Shown: one piece after another, positions 9,553-20,000 of the stretch
Layout: every line of letters starts with the position of its first letter
Position numbering within the stretch: position 1 is the first letter of the stretch
Origin: Paenibacillus roseus
GTDB taxonomy: Bacteria > Bacillota > Bacilli > Paenibacillales > Paenibacillaceae
DNA length: 59,642 bases
Direction: 5' to 3'
Assembly (NCBI RefSeq): GCF_016424485.1
Contig: NZ_JAELUP010000077.1
Coordinates: 1-59,642, forward strand
Position numbers and translations under genes: made by a program
The notes under the pieces: generated by a model
Seen by the model: only the letters and a program-made list of their open reading frames with translations
Told to the model about the DNA's origin: nothing
Database searches by the model: none

Positions 9553-12500
9553 ATGAAGTTTTTTTCTTATAAAACAATTGGAACCGTCCGCGGAAAGTTT
9601 GCCGAGGAAAAAGAAGAATATCGTAAAGTAATTGTCCTGTTCATCTATCTGTTGTTAGTCGTCTCAGCTTCAACGGTGGGGCGAACCGCGGCGGATGCGC
9701 TGTTTTTGTCGCGATTCGATGGTTCGTTGCTGTCCAAAATGTATTTACCACAGGCTGTTGCGCTTATCTTCACAGGTTTCGTTTTTCAGAAATGCAGTTC
9801 CCGCTTTCGCATTGACTTGATCATCAAATGGATGATTCCGTCACTTGGCTTGCTCTCCATCATTTCCCGAATCGGCGTTGGAGCGGGGCACCTGTGGATT
9901 TTCCCTACCATTTATATCGCTTACGATGTGTTCAACTTTCTCATGATCGTCTGTTTTTGGCAATTTGCAACTTTCGTCCTGGACCAGCGCAAAGTGAAAC
10001 GGACGATCGGTCTTGTAGGGAGCGGAGGCATTATTGGGAGCATAATAAGTGGGTTCGGGCTCAAATGGATTGTTCCATGGATGGGGACGGAAAATCTGAT
10101 TTTTATTTATGCTGTGCTTCAATTGTTGGCGTTGTTGGCAGTGTACGTGCTGATCCGGCTAAGTGGAAATGCTGAGGTCGTGTTCGCGATGACGAACAAG
10201 AAAGCAAAGGGAGCTTCAACGACGAAGAAAAAGAAGAAGGAAGACCGGAAAGAAAGTCTCTTTCGTTCAGTACCGCATCTCCGGTATGTGGCGGTCATGT
10301 CGGCGACGCTGGTCCTCGCTCTAACCTTTATCGACTTTCAGTTTAAAGTCATTTTGAAAGGCGAACTGCAAAATGAGGCGTTGGCGGGCTTCATGGGCAG
10401 CTTTTACGGGTTTGCGGGATTATTGGCTTTGGCGGTGCAAGTATTATTGGCTGGCAAACTGTTTTCTCGATTCGGGGTGATGACAGCCATTCTCGTATTC
10501 CCGCTTGTGCTTTTTGCAGGAAGCTTTGGCATGCTTCTATTTCCAGTATTGGCGATGGCCGTCATTGTAAAAGGAAGCGATAAAGTTATCGGGGATACGA
10601 TCAACTCTTCAGTCAATCAGCTCATCATGTTCCCAATCCCTCCTCAGTGGCGAAACCAAGCGAAAAGTTTCTTGGATGGCATTGTGCGTAATGGGGCAAA
10701 AGGTCTTGCTGCGATCTGCCTTATCTTGCTCTCTCCTATTCTGACAGCCCAGCAATTCAGCTATATCACGATTGCCTTGCTCGGCTTGTGCATCGCTGCA
10801 GCAATCAAGATCAAGGGGGCTTACTTAAAGACGCTGCTGTTCACGTTGCGGACGGATGAGCCAAAGCTCGACGAAACGGAACTCGATTTCATGGATGCCG
10901 CGAGTGTGCAACTTTTGGTAGATACTTTGCAAAGCCCCGACAAGCAGCAGGCGCTGTATGCATTCCGAACTCTCAGCAGGTTAGAAGGCTTTGACCTTGC
11001 TCCATTTCTTCCAAAGCTGCTTGTTCATCCCGCAAGGGAAGTTGTTATTGAGACGCTTCTGCATATTGAGCGCGAGAAGCCGGAAGGGTTGGAGTCTGAT
11101 CTATTGAAGCTCCTTGCTGTTTCTGACAATGAAGTACAGTCCCAGACGTTGCTTACCTTAGCCGCATATGCGCAAGAGCAACATTGGGATCTCATAACAG
11201 AATATGTGCATCGTACAGGAAATTTAGAGATTAGGTCCGGCGCTATAGCGGGCCTTATCAAATATTATGGAATTGAAGGAATGTTTCAGGCAGTCGACGT
11301 CTTGAAATCATTAATTAAAAGCACCGATGAAGAGGAGCGGACAGCCGTAGCGGAAATCTTTGGGCGAATCGGCATTAAGCAGTTCTACAAGCCGCTAGTC
11401 CCCTTGCTGCAGGACGAATCGGCGCAGGTTCGCAAGCGCGCGCTTCGATCTGCGGGCGTTCTGCAAGTAGCGGAGCTTGTCCCGTACATTGTCCCGCTTC
11501 TTCAGTATGGAGACACTCGTAAGGAAGCGATATTAGCTTTGGCAGGGTATGACGAGAAAAAGCTGTTTCCACTTCTCGATTCTTATTTCAAACAGACGCC
11601 TTTTCCCTTGCATTTGCCCAAAGTATTTGAGAGAATCGCGACACCTTTGGCGTTTGAAAAGCTTCTTGCTTGGTATGCATTCTCGAACTTCGAGATAAGA
11701 GACAAGTTGTTGGAAGCGTTGACCCGTATACTTCGGAACATTACGGTTTCAAGTAAGCAGACGGCGGTCATTCATGAGCTAGTCATGCAAGAAATAGAGC
11801 TTTATTGGAATCTTTCGGAGCAAATTACAGGACTATCGACAATTCCGGCTTATGAAGAAGTAGAAAAAGTAGCGAGTCAACTCCGTTCAGCTTGCGTTTG
11901 GCGTGTCTTCCAACTCCTCTCTCTGATTTATGATTTTTCGACGATACAAGCGGTATATGCGAATTGGTCGGGGGGAGATGCTCGCCAGCAAGCGAATGCC
12001 ATGGAGGTCATTGATCAACTGGCCCATGGCCAAATACGCATGGAAGTAGCAAAAGTTATGGCAGCGTCGGGCTCTGGCGCAAATTCTTCCAGATCGGAGG
12101 CCCAACTGAAGCAGCAACTGGATCGGCTTAATCAGCTGGACGATTTATGGCTGAGACAAGTGATTCGGTTTGCAGTAAGTCCTGATGAGTCAAGTGAACT
12201 CAACATGCATATGGATCGCATTCATACGCTTCGCAACTTTTCGTTGTTTCATGAGCTAACGAGCCGCGAACTCTCCGCTATTGCGATGAAACTCGTGAAG
12301 GCTGGTGCCAAGCGGGGGGAGTATATATTTAAATCTGGAAACTCAGAGAATGCGCTCTATTTAATGAAGAGCGGACTTGTCGGGATTTATCGCAACGGAG
12401 AAAAGGTAGCTGAAAGGAAGACTGGCGAATCATTCGGGCAGTCAGGCGTGTTAATTCGCAGGCTTCGGACTGCAGATGCGGTGGCAGAGGAGGACAGCAT

Positions 12501-13110
12501 ATTCCTTAAGCTGGATTCGGATGATTTTTATGACGTGATGTTCGACCGACCGCAAATCGCTATGGAAATGATGAAGTTGATATCCCGCAGGATAAGGTCG
12601 GTATTGGCGGAACAAAAATCTCATGCAGCAATTCAAGAAGCTGCTACCACCAAGGAGGAAGTCGTAGTCCCGTTATCTGCAAGCAGGACAGACCACCCGG
12701 ATTCACTTCTTCGCCGAGTGCTGGTATTGCAAAAAATCGATCTTTTCTCGCACCTGTCCGAGGACGACATCATCCGGCTGGCACAGATGGTGGATGAAGT
12801 TGAATTCGAGCCGGGAGAAGTCGTTTGCCGGGTCGGAGATTATGGAGATACACTTTACGGTATCATTGAAGGGTCCGTCCGTATACACAGGGGAAGCGAC
12901 ACTGTTGCACAACTTGCCGAAGGAGACTATTTTGGAGAGATGGCAATCATTGATGACGGTCCCCGTTCGGCGGATTGCACGGTGACTTCTCCGACAGTCC
13001 TGCTTCAACTTCACCGAGATCAGGTTTTCTCGCTGTGCTTTCAGAACATGGATATTCTACGGAGCATGTTGCAGGTGATGGGTGAGCGGCTTACAAACTT
13101 GTTGCGATGA
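9553..13110 (+). CDS. MFS/ATP-translocase-like membrane protein fused to HEAT repeats and two cNMP-binding domains
   Basis: The protein has about 1185 residues. ATG 9553 is favoured because AGGGAGAG ends 9 bp upstream; a TTG at 9544 is possible. Residues 20-415 hold about 12 hydrophobic segments and resemble the nucleotide-translocase/Npt branch of the MFS, including a Lys-rich cytoplasmic loop (about 220-240). Residues 430-860 are helical HEAT-like repeats. Two cyclic-nucleotide-binding folds follow. The first (about 880-1010) has a degenerate phosphate cassette (ESFGQSGVLIRRLRTA). The second (about 1050-1180) keeps a good one (DYFGEMAIIDDGPRSA). The likely role is a membrane transporter or sensor controlled by a cyclic nucleotide; the substrate is unknown. 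It stands alone, with a strong terminator behind it. Confidence 0.85.
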   Translation: MKFFSYKTIGTVRGKFAEEKEEYRKVIVLFIYLLLVVSASTVGRTAADALFLSRFDGSLLSKMYLPQAVALIFTGFVFQKCSSRFRIDLIIKWMIPSLGLLSIISRIGVGAGHLWIFPTIYIAYDVFNFLMIVCFWQFATFVLDQRKVKRTIGLVGSGGIIGSIISGFGLKWIVPWMGTENLIFIYAVLQLLALLAVYVLIRLSGNAEVVFAMTNKKAKGASTTKKKKKEDRKESLFRSVPHLRYVAVMSATLVLALTFIDFQFKVILKGELQNEALAGFMGSFYGFAGLLALAVQVLLAGKLFSRFGVMTAILVFPLVLFAGSFGMLLFPVLAMAVIVKGSDKVIGDTINSSVNQLIMFPIPPQWRNQAKSFLDGIVRNGAKGLAAICLILLSPILTAQQFSYITIALLGLCIAAAIKIKGAYLKTLLFTLRTDEPKLDETELDFMDAASVQLLVDTLQSPDKQQALYAFRTLSRLEGFDLAPFLPKLLVHPAREVVIETLLHIEREKPEGLESDLLKLLAVSDNEVQSQTLLTLAAYAQEQHWDLITEYVHRTGNLEIRSGAIAGLIKYYGIEGMFQAVDVLKSLIKSTDEEERTAVAEIFGRIGIKQFYKPLVPLLQDESAQVRKRALRSAGVLQVAELVPYIVPLLQYGDTRKEAILALAGYDEKKLFPLLDSYFKQTPFPLHLPKVFERIATPLAFEKLLAWYAFSNFEIRDKLLEALTRILRNITVSSKQTAVIHELVMQEIELYWNLSEQITGLSTIPAYEEVEKVASQLRSACVWRVFQLLSLIYDFSTIQAVYANWSGGDARQQANAMEVIDQLAHGQIRMEVAKVMAASGSGANSSRSEAQLKQQLDRLNQLDDLWLRQVIRFAVSPDESSELNMHMDRIHTLRNFSLFHELTSRELSAIAMKLVKAGAKRGEYIFKSGNSENALYLMKSGLVGIYRNGEKVAERKTGESFGQSGVLIRRLRTADAVAEEDSIFLKLDSDDFYDVMFDRPQIAMEMMKLISRRIRSVLAEQKSHAAIQEAATTKEEVVVPLSASRTDHPDSLLRRVLVLQKIDLFSHLSEDDIIRLAQMVDEVEFEPGEVVCRVGDYGDTLYGIIEGSVRIHRGSDTVAQLAEGDYFGEMAIIDDGPRSADCTVTSPTVLLQLHRDQVFSLCFQNMDILRSMLQVMGERLTNLLR

Positions 13111-13180
13111 GATCAGGGGCTGAAGCCATGCAAATTCTCCGTCGAACATGGCGGAGTCAATACGACACATTTTGACCAGT

Positions 13181-13228
13181 AATTAGAGGGTGACATAGTA
13201 TTATTCTATGTGACCCTCTAATTTTCTT
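13181..13228. terminator. Bidirectional terminator between convergent genes
   Basis: An 18-bp stem with one mismatch (13181-13198 with 13206-13223) has a 7-nt loop. AATT sequences at both feet and TTTTC on the plus side allow termination in both directions. It lies between the transporter-like gene and the convergent STAND regulator. Confidence 0.8.
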
Positions 13229-13345
13229 GTAAGCGTCAAACTGAATACACCTATTCATAGCGAAGCCAATTGACCATAATGAGGTATAAGGTCTCTAGTG
13301 GTCCTCGTTCCATCGTGCTCTGGATATTACGTGGATCATGTTGAA

Positions 13346-15391
13346 TCAACTGCATTTTAGCAACAATAATTCTTTCAAAACCCGCAAAGCATCTGCCCGA
13401 ATTCGGAAATAGGTTGCCCTGCTCACATGCAAACGTTTAGTTGCTATTTCGGCCGTCAGATTTGCTATTGTGCTCATTAGACGCAATAATTGCTGCATTC
13501 GCTCATCAAGCGGGAATATAAGGTCGCCCCAAAGCAACTTTTGTATCGTATCCTGCAGTTCGATGCCGCTCAGCTCCAGAATTTTAGCAAGTTCGGTTTG
13601 TTCCAGTCTCACAGGATCTTCTGCTAGTGGCAAGGCTGACTTAATCGCTCTATCTGGAATGATTTTTGATAATGGGCTTGTTGACTTTGGCGCTTTCATA
13701 CCAAACAATTCAAGAATCCGGTCTCCTACATCCAAGTCACGCCAATCCAGCTCACGGATCGTTGCATGGCAGAATGGATGATCCTCAGGAAGTCCTGTAA
13801 GTGGTCTCATTCGATAGCCTAATTGAAATAGAATTCCATTTAACCCCTCATACGTATTAATCATAACGAGCCGCAACCCAGCAGAGTAGAGGATCAGCCA
13901 TTCTGCGATAATAATTCCCATGAGTTCCCAAAAGGTATGATCGGAATCCCTTTCCGATGTGCCGGCCAGTAAATGATAATAAGTATTCGATTCTTCAACT
14001 GACTGCGTGCGCATCTTCTCGATTTCACCCGGAAAAGCCTGCTCCAGCATGCCAGGGAAAAAAGTTTCGTGGAAAGCGGTTGTTTCCCGATAAAGATGAA
14101 AACCTGAACAGAATGCTAAAGGAATGGTTTCTTTAGAGCGGTAAACACGTATGCATTCCGGAAATTGTTCAGCCAATTGTTGCAACACGATGAGGTCCTT
14201 CTCAATAGAAACGGCAAGCGAGTCTTGGTCTTGCAGAATACGCATCAAGTGCGGCAGGTCGCTTGGCTGGAATGCCTCCATCTGCATGTGTTCAATATCT
14301 TGAGGGATGATGGGGACCGAATTTATTTGGAACGCATCCCTGCATGTGGAGAGCAGGATCGATGTAAGTTTTCTGCGCTGATGGATATCGGAAGATTTAA
14401 TATCTTGAACTAATTCCATAACGATGCGCGTGCGCAAGGATTGTACTCTTTCGGGCTCTCGGCGCATCATATCTTCCTTAAGGTAATAACGCGCTACATC
14501 ATGCAAGGCAAATCCATCCGCGGTGGGACGGACAAAAGAAATCCGGCTTAACTTCAGCAGCTTATCCGCATCAAGGGGAGTACGAAGCAAACGCCCAAGC
14601 CACTCAGGGGTCGCTTGCGGTAAAATACATAACAGTTCCAATGTTTCCAGCAGGTCTGGCGCTGTTACTTCACGCATAAGTTCGGCATTGATGCGCAACG
14701 ATAGCGGCCATACATGTGAACCAACCTGCTGGAGCTTCTCCGAGGTAAGTGCCAAGGCAAGCGGTAATCCTTGCGTTTCGCTAAAAATTTGTTCCGTGTC
14801 AACGGATTTCGTGATTCCATTGCGAAATAAATATAGCATCACTTCTTGCTTGATGAATGGAAGCAATGCAATATGTTTGACCCGGCTTCGCCAAGCCAGA
14901 TCATGCTGCCAGGGCTCTGACAGGTTCTTCCGGGAAACAAGGAGAACCATAAGCCCAGTTGCAGGCAACTGCGGAAGGAACACTTCTCGCAGCCAGCTAT
15001 CGATCATTTGAATCGATTCATAGTTATCAATACATAGAAGGGTTTTGCTTTTGAAGATCTCCTGAATGATTTCTTTATTTGAGAATGTCTGGTGCGTCAA
15101 ATCTCCGAAATTTTGTTTAACACTGTCAAACAGCGCCTCTACAAATCCTGCTGGCGTTTCCGGGCAAACCCGTCCATCAATCCAAATAGCAAGCTGATTG
15201 GCCTGTGCCGTTAAGTCGATAATCCTCATCATAAGAGAGCTTTTGCCAACGCCGCCAATACCCGAAATAAACAGGACTTCGGTTGGCGCATTTTGGTTTT
15301 GAATCCATTGCTGCGCAGCCGCGATTTCTGCATCCCGTCCTACAAACAGACGACAGCGTTCCAAAGCAAGCGTTTCACTAAGTTTCCCCAT
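13346..15391 (-). CDS. STAND-type ATPase transcriptional regulator (copy 1)
   Basis: The protein has 681 residues. The P-loop GIGGVGKS (residues 44-51), Walker B-like LLCIDN (Asp122) and a sensor-1-like LMVLLVSR give the NTPase core of STAND/NB-ARC-like regulators. A winged-helix-like part (LALTSEKLQQ, FALHDVARYYL) follows, then a long helical sensor region. The C-terminal helix-turn-helix is LTAEIATKRLHVSRATYFRIR. No enzymatic effector is present, so ligand-gated transcription activation is the likely job. It is a close architectural paralogue of the gene at 55599-57668: the same P-loop numbering and similar HTH. It is divergent from the glycosyltransferase, whose promoter carries phased TGAGAC repeats. 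Confidence 0.85.
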   Translation of the reverse strand: MGKLSETLALERCRLFVGRDAEIAAAQQWIQNQNAPTEVLFISGIGGVGKSSLMMRIIDLTAQANQLAIWIDGRVCPETPAGFVEALFDSVKQNFGDLTHQTFSNKEIIQEIFKSKTLLCIDNYESIQMIDSWLREVFLPQLPATGLMVLLVSRKNLSEPWQHDLAWRSRVKHIALLPFIKQEVMLYLFRNGITKSVDTEQIFSETQGLPLALALTSEKLQQVGSHVWPLSLRINAELMREVTAPDLLETLELLCILPQATPEWLGRLLRTPLDADKLLKLSRISFVRPTADGFALHDVARYYLKEDMMRREPERVQSLRTRIVMELVQDIKSSDIHQRRKLTSILLSTCRDAFQINSVPIIPQDIEHMQMEAFQPSDLPHLMRILQDQDSLAVSIEKDLIVLQQLAEQFPECIRVYRSKETIPLAFCSGFHLYRETTAFHETFFPGMLEQAFPGEIEKMRTQSVEESNTYYHLLAGTSERDSDHTFWELMGIIIAEWLILYSAGLRLVMINTYEGLNGILFQLGYRMRPLTGLPEDHPFCHATIRELDWRDLDVGDRILELFGMKAPKSTSPLSKIIPDRAIKSALPLAEDPVRLEQTELAKILELSGIELQDTIQKLLWGDLIFPLDERMQQLLRLMSTIANLTAEIATKRLHVSRATYFRIRADALRVLKELLLLKCS

Positions 15392-15482
15392 ACTTTACCA
15401 CCCTGGCAGAAAGTTGTTTCTAAAAATACTATAAATACTATTCGTCAAAAACTTACATAATCCTCTGAAATTTATAGGTAAT

Positions 15483-15529
15483 TGAGACTAAAATGAGACC
15501 ATCGCTTAGGAATTTTCTGATACGATAAT
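15483..15529 (+). promoter_or_regulatory. Phased TGAGAC direct repeats upstream of the glycosyltransferase -10
   Basis: TGAGAC occurs at 15483-15488 and 15494-15499, exactly 11 bp apart. A -10-like TACGAT starts 27 bp after the second repeat (15521-15526, overlapping GATAAT at 15524-15529), so the repeats occupy the -35 region. The same element with the same 27-bp distance is found before the divergent target of the second STAND regulator. It is probably an activator site; binding has not been shown. Confidence 0.55.
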
Positions 15530-15565
15530 AACATAATCATACTTTCTGATAATGGGGATTAAGAT

Positions 15566-16861
15566 ATGAAAATTTCATTATTAACGATGGGGACATTCGG
15601 AGATGTAAGGCCATTTCTTGCCCTCGCATATGGGCTTGAAGAGCAGGGACACCAAGTAACGTTGGCTGGGCCGGAAAATTTTCAAGAGTACGTCACAAAA
15701 ACATATAATAGACCTTATTTGCCAATCGGAATGGATTCTCAGCAGGTATTGGAGTCTGAAGAAGGTCGCAAGTGGATGGCGTCAGGTGATATGAAGCAGT
15801 TTCTAAATCAATTGAACATCATTTTGCATGAAAATCGGTATGCACTGCAAAGGGATGCGGCGGCAGCGTGTGAGGATTGCGATCTGATTATCGCCCACCC
15901 CCTTCAAACTTATTATGGCTGCTATCTTTCGGAGAAATTGAACAAGCCTATCCTATTTGCGAATCCATTCCCAATGTTTCCGGCAACAGAAGCGTTTCCG
16001 CATTTCTTGGTTACAACTAGGAGATTGCCACTTCGTTTTATGAATAAAATGACGTTTCGATTAGTTTTCAAAGTGAATGAAAAAGGTTTACGCAAGGACA
16101 TGAATGAATGGAGAATTAAATTAGGACTTGCACCCTCACGAGGAACTCTTTTTAACAAAATAGAACATCAAAACATACCGGTTATGCAAGCGTTCAGTCA
16201 GGCACTTATTGCACATCCAAAAGACTGGGGCAAGCATGTCGTCATTACCGGCCAGTGGAAAATTCCAAGTCAGTATGTTCCCGAGCAGGAAAAGGCGGAA
16301 TTGGATAAGAATTTGGTCGCGTGGCTGGATGAGGGCCCCCCTCCGATTTATTTTGGATTCGGCAGCTTGCCGGTACTGGAGCCGCAGCAGATGATTGATA
16401 TGGCGGTCGCTATTGCCCATGCTCTTCAAACGAGAGCCATCATCGCATCCGGTTGGTCCGATATGGACAACGGGGGGAACCGACTGCCTGATACAGTCAG
16501 AATGATAAAGTCGGCTAATCACGAACTCCTGTTTCCGCGCTGCAGTACGATTATTCACCATGGAGGAGCCGGTACGACACATACAGCGATCGAGAGCGGC
16601 GTGCCTTCCATTATTTGTTCTACTTATGCCGATCAACCTTTCTGGGGTGAGCGAATTGTAGAGCTTGGCATAGGCAGACATATTCCTTTCTCCAAGCTGA
16701 ACCAAGAGAAGCTGTTGCAAGCCATTCGTGAACTTCAGGACCCGGTTGTATACAAAATAGCTGCTACAGTCGCCAAACAAATGAAAGCGGAAAATGGTTT
16801 GGAAACGGCATTGAAGTTCTTGGAACGCCAAATTCCGACTGCTCCCGTATTTAAAAACTGA
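15566..16861 (+). CDS. GT1-family glycosyltransferase (UGT/MGT type)
   Basis: The protein has 431 residues, starting at ATG behind a GGGGAT site. The N-terminus MKISLLTMGTFGDVRPFLAL is the acceptor-side Rossmann start of macrolide/sterol/flavonoid-type GT-B enzymes. The C-terminal sugar-nucleotide-binding half contains FGFGSLP (about 265), IHHGGAGTTHTAIESGVP (about 331-348) and ADQPFWGERI (about 355), the family signature. It should transfer a sugar from a nucleotide donor to a lipid, sterol-like or other small acceptor; the acceptor cannot be told. It is a single gene divergent from a STAND regulator that probably controls it. Confidence 0.9.
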   Translation: MKISLLTMGTFGDVRPFLALAYGLEEQGHQVTLAGPENFQEYVTKTYNRPYLPIGMDSQQVLESEEGRKWMASGDMKQFLNQLNIILHENRYALQRDAAAACEDCDLIIAHPLQTYYGCYLSEKLNKPILFANPFPMFPATEAFPHFLVTTRRLPLRFMNKMTFRLVFKVNEKGLRKDMNEWRIKLGLAPSRGTLFNKIEHQNIPVMQAFSQALIAHPKDWGKHVVITGQWKIPSQYVPEQEKAELDKNLVAWLDEGPPPIYFGFGSLPVLEPQQMIDMAVAIAHALQTRAIIASGWSDMDNGGNRLPDTVRMIKSANHELLFPRCSTIIHHGGAGTTHTAIESGVPSIICSTYADQPFWGERIVELGIGRHIPFSKLNQEKLLQAIRELQDPVVYKIAATVAKQMKAENGLETALKFLERQIPTAPVFKN

Positions 16862-17019
16862 TCTTTTATTCGTCGGTTGACGGCAACTAGCCACGACGGG
16901 GTATGAATTCAAGCACATGCCGTAATTAAATCATGGCGTCATAAACAACTTGGAAATCTGCGAGGATTTATCCAGGCTGTTTGTGTTGCCCAAAACAGAT
17001 ATTTGGAGGAGAAGGTTGG

Positions 17020-20000
17020 ATGAGAAATAGACATCAACACCCCATTACACGTATTATTGCGTCTATATTGCTTGTTGGAATTGCGGTTTCACAAGTGCTG
17101 TTTGGACAGGCATTCGCGTCTGTTGATGCGGAGATGCCGACGATCATATCACAGCCGTCCAGGATGACAGTGCTGCCCGGGGATACGGCGACGCTGAGCG
17201 TGAGCGCAAGTGTAAACGACGGCGGAACGCTGAGCTATCAATGGTATGCGGATGGCGTCGGCGCAATCGTCAACGCAACGGGGAGCAGCTACAGCGTGCC
17301 GACGAATACAGTCGGGACGACGCGTTATTTTGTCATCGTAACGAATACGAACAACAACGCACCGGGGTATCGGGTCAAATCCGTGGCAAGCAACGGGGCG
17401 ACGGTGAAGGTAATCGACGTGCAGGAGCCGACGATTACCTTCCAGCCGCAGAGCCAGACTGTGGTGAAGAACGACAGCATCAGTCTGAGCGTCATCGCAT
17501 CGGTGAGCGACGGCGGGACGTTGAGCTACCAATGGTATGGCAACACGACAAACAGCACGGATGGCGGTACGGCGATCGACGGCGCGACAGACGCGACATA
17601 TAGCGTGCCGACCTCGGTAACGGGCACGACATATTATTATGCGGTGGCGACGAACACGCGGAGCGGTTCCAATGGATCAAAAACGGCCACGGCGGCGAGC
17701 GAGGTTGTGAAAATCGTTGTGCTTGGATCGGCCAATGCGGAGACGCCGACGATCACATCACAGCCGTCCGGGATGACAGTACTGCCCGGGGATACGGCGA
17801 CGCTGAGCGTGAGCGCAAGTGTAAACGACGGCGGAACGCTGAGCTATCAATGGTATGCGGATGGCGTCGGCGCAATCGTCAACGCAACGGGGAGCAGCTA
17901 CAGCGTGCCGACGAATATAGTCGGGACGACGCGTTATTTCGTCATCGTAATCAACACGAACAACAACGTACCGGGGTATCGGGTCAAATCCGTGACAAGC
18001 AACGGGGTGGCGGTGAAGGTAGCCGACGTGCAGGAGCCGACGATTACCTTTCAGCCGCAGAGCCGGACTGTAGTGAAGAACGACAGCGTCAGTCTGAGCG
18101 TCATCGCATTGGTGAACGACGGCGGGACGCTGAGCTACCAATGGTATGGCAACACGACAAACAGCACGGATGGCGGTACGGCGATCGACGGTGCGACGGA
18201 CGCGACATACAGCGTGCCGACCTCGGTAACGGGCACGACATATTATTATGTGGTGGCGACGAACACGCGGAGCGGTTCCAATGGACCGAGAACGGCCACG
18301 GCGGCGAGCGAGGTTGTGAAGGTAACGGTTAACGCGCTGGTGGACGCGGAAACGCCGACGATCGACACACAGCCGACGGACGCGACGGTGAATGTAGGCG
18401 ACAATGCAAGCCTGAGCGTCAGCGCGTCGGTAAGCGACGGCGGAACGGTGAGCTATCAGTGGTACAGCAATACGACGAGTAGCACAAGCGGTGGTACCCT
18501 GATCAACGGTGCAACCAGTGCGACGTATAACGAGCCGACCACAGTAGCTGGAACGTCCTACTACTACGTGATCGTGACGAACACGAACAACGGCGCAACT
18601 GGGAGTACGACGGCTACGGCTACGAGTGAAGTAGCGAAGGTGACGGTTAACGCACTGGTGGATGCGGCGACACCGAACATTACGGGGCAACCATCCGACG
18701 CGAAGGTGAACGTCGGTGACACCGTCAGCCTGAGCGTGACGGCAACAGTAAGCGACGTCGGGACGCTGAGCTACCAGTGGTACAGCAATACGACAAACAG
18801 CAATAGCGGCGGAACGGCGATTAGTGGCGCAACGAACGCGACGTATAGCGCGCCGACGAGCACAGCCGATAGCTTCTTTTACTACGTTGTGGTGACGAAT
18901 ACGAACAGCGGCGCAACTGGGAGTACGACGGCTACGGCTACGAGCGTAGTAGCGAAGGTGGTGGTCAAGGCGGCAGGAGGAGGTACCGGAGTTGGTGGCG
19001 GCTCGCCTGGAGGTGGCAGCAATGGCGGGGGCGCATCTGCCACGGATGGAAACAGTGAAACTGACATCCCAACTTACAAGGTGACGGAATCGGTCCAAAA
19101 TAATCGAAAGATTGCGTACGCCAAAGTCAATACAGTGGGTCTAAAGAGGCTGCTTGCATCGGAAGGAGAGCATGCTACCGTAAGAATTCAACTGCTGGGA
19201 GATGCTGAGGTATTTGCAATCGAGCTAACCGTTCAAATGTTCGAGGATATGATTAGGAAGGATGCGACAGTGGGCATCGAAACCGGCAAAGGCAGCTTTA
19301 ATTTGCCCGCAAAAGAAATCAGAATGGCATATCTCGCTAAACAACTGGGCCAAGACGCCTCACTAAGTGAGATTCAGATTCAGATTCAGGTGGCATCGCC
19401 TGCAGTCGAATTCCAGAAGGCGATCGAAAATGTGGTTCAATCAGGCGGTTATACGCTTGTCGCGCCACCCGTCGAGTTTAGAATTACCGCTCAATACAGG
19501 GATAAGATCGTGGAAATCTCCAAGTTTGACAGCTATGTGAGTCGGATGATCACCGTTCCTGAGGGCATAGACCCCACTAAAGTCACGACGGCGATCGTTG
19601 TCGAGCCGAATGGCTCTTTTAGGCAAGTGCCGACTAAAGTCGTTCAGATGGACGGGAAAAGCTACGTGGTCGTCAGCAGCTTTACCAACAGTGTTTACGC
19701 GGTTGTTCAGAACAAGGTCCTATTCAGCGATATTACAAATCATTGGGCACAGTCCATTGTGAATGAAATGGGTTCAAGGATGATCGTTCAAGGAACGGGG
19801 GATGGAAAATTTTATCCCGACCGGGCCATTACCCGGGCTGAATTCGTTGCAATTCTGGTTCGTGGGCTGGGACTGAGGCCTGAGGAAGGGCCATCCGTTT
19901 TCTTCGATGTTCAGGAAGAAGTATGGTACTACAGTACAGTAAATGCTGCATATACCTATAAATTAATAAGTGGATACGAGGATGGCACCTTCCGCGGCAA

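Noticed and set aside
17126..18970. Regular repeats that could suggest a CRISPR array
   Set aside because: Units are about 300 bp, in frame, without short palindromic repeats or unique spacers; they encode Ig domains.
17758..19098. 446-codon minus-strand frame over the Ig repeats
   Set aside because: Arg/His-rich, repeats with the sense strand period; a shadow of the tandem Ig units.
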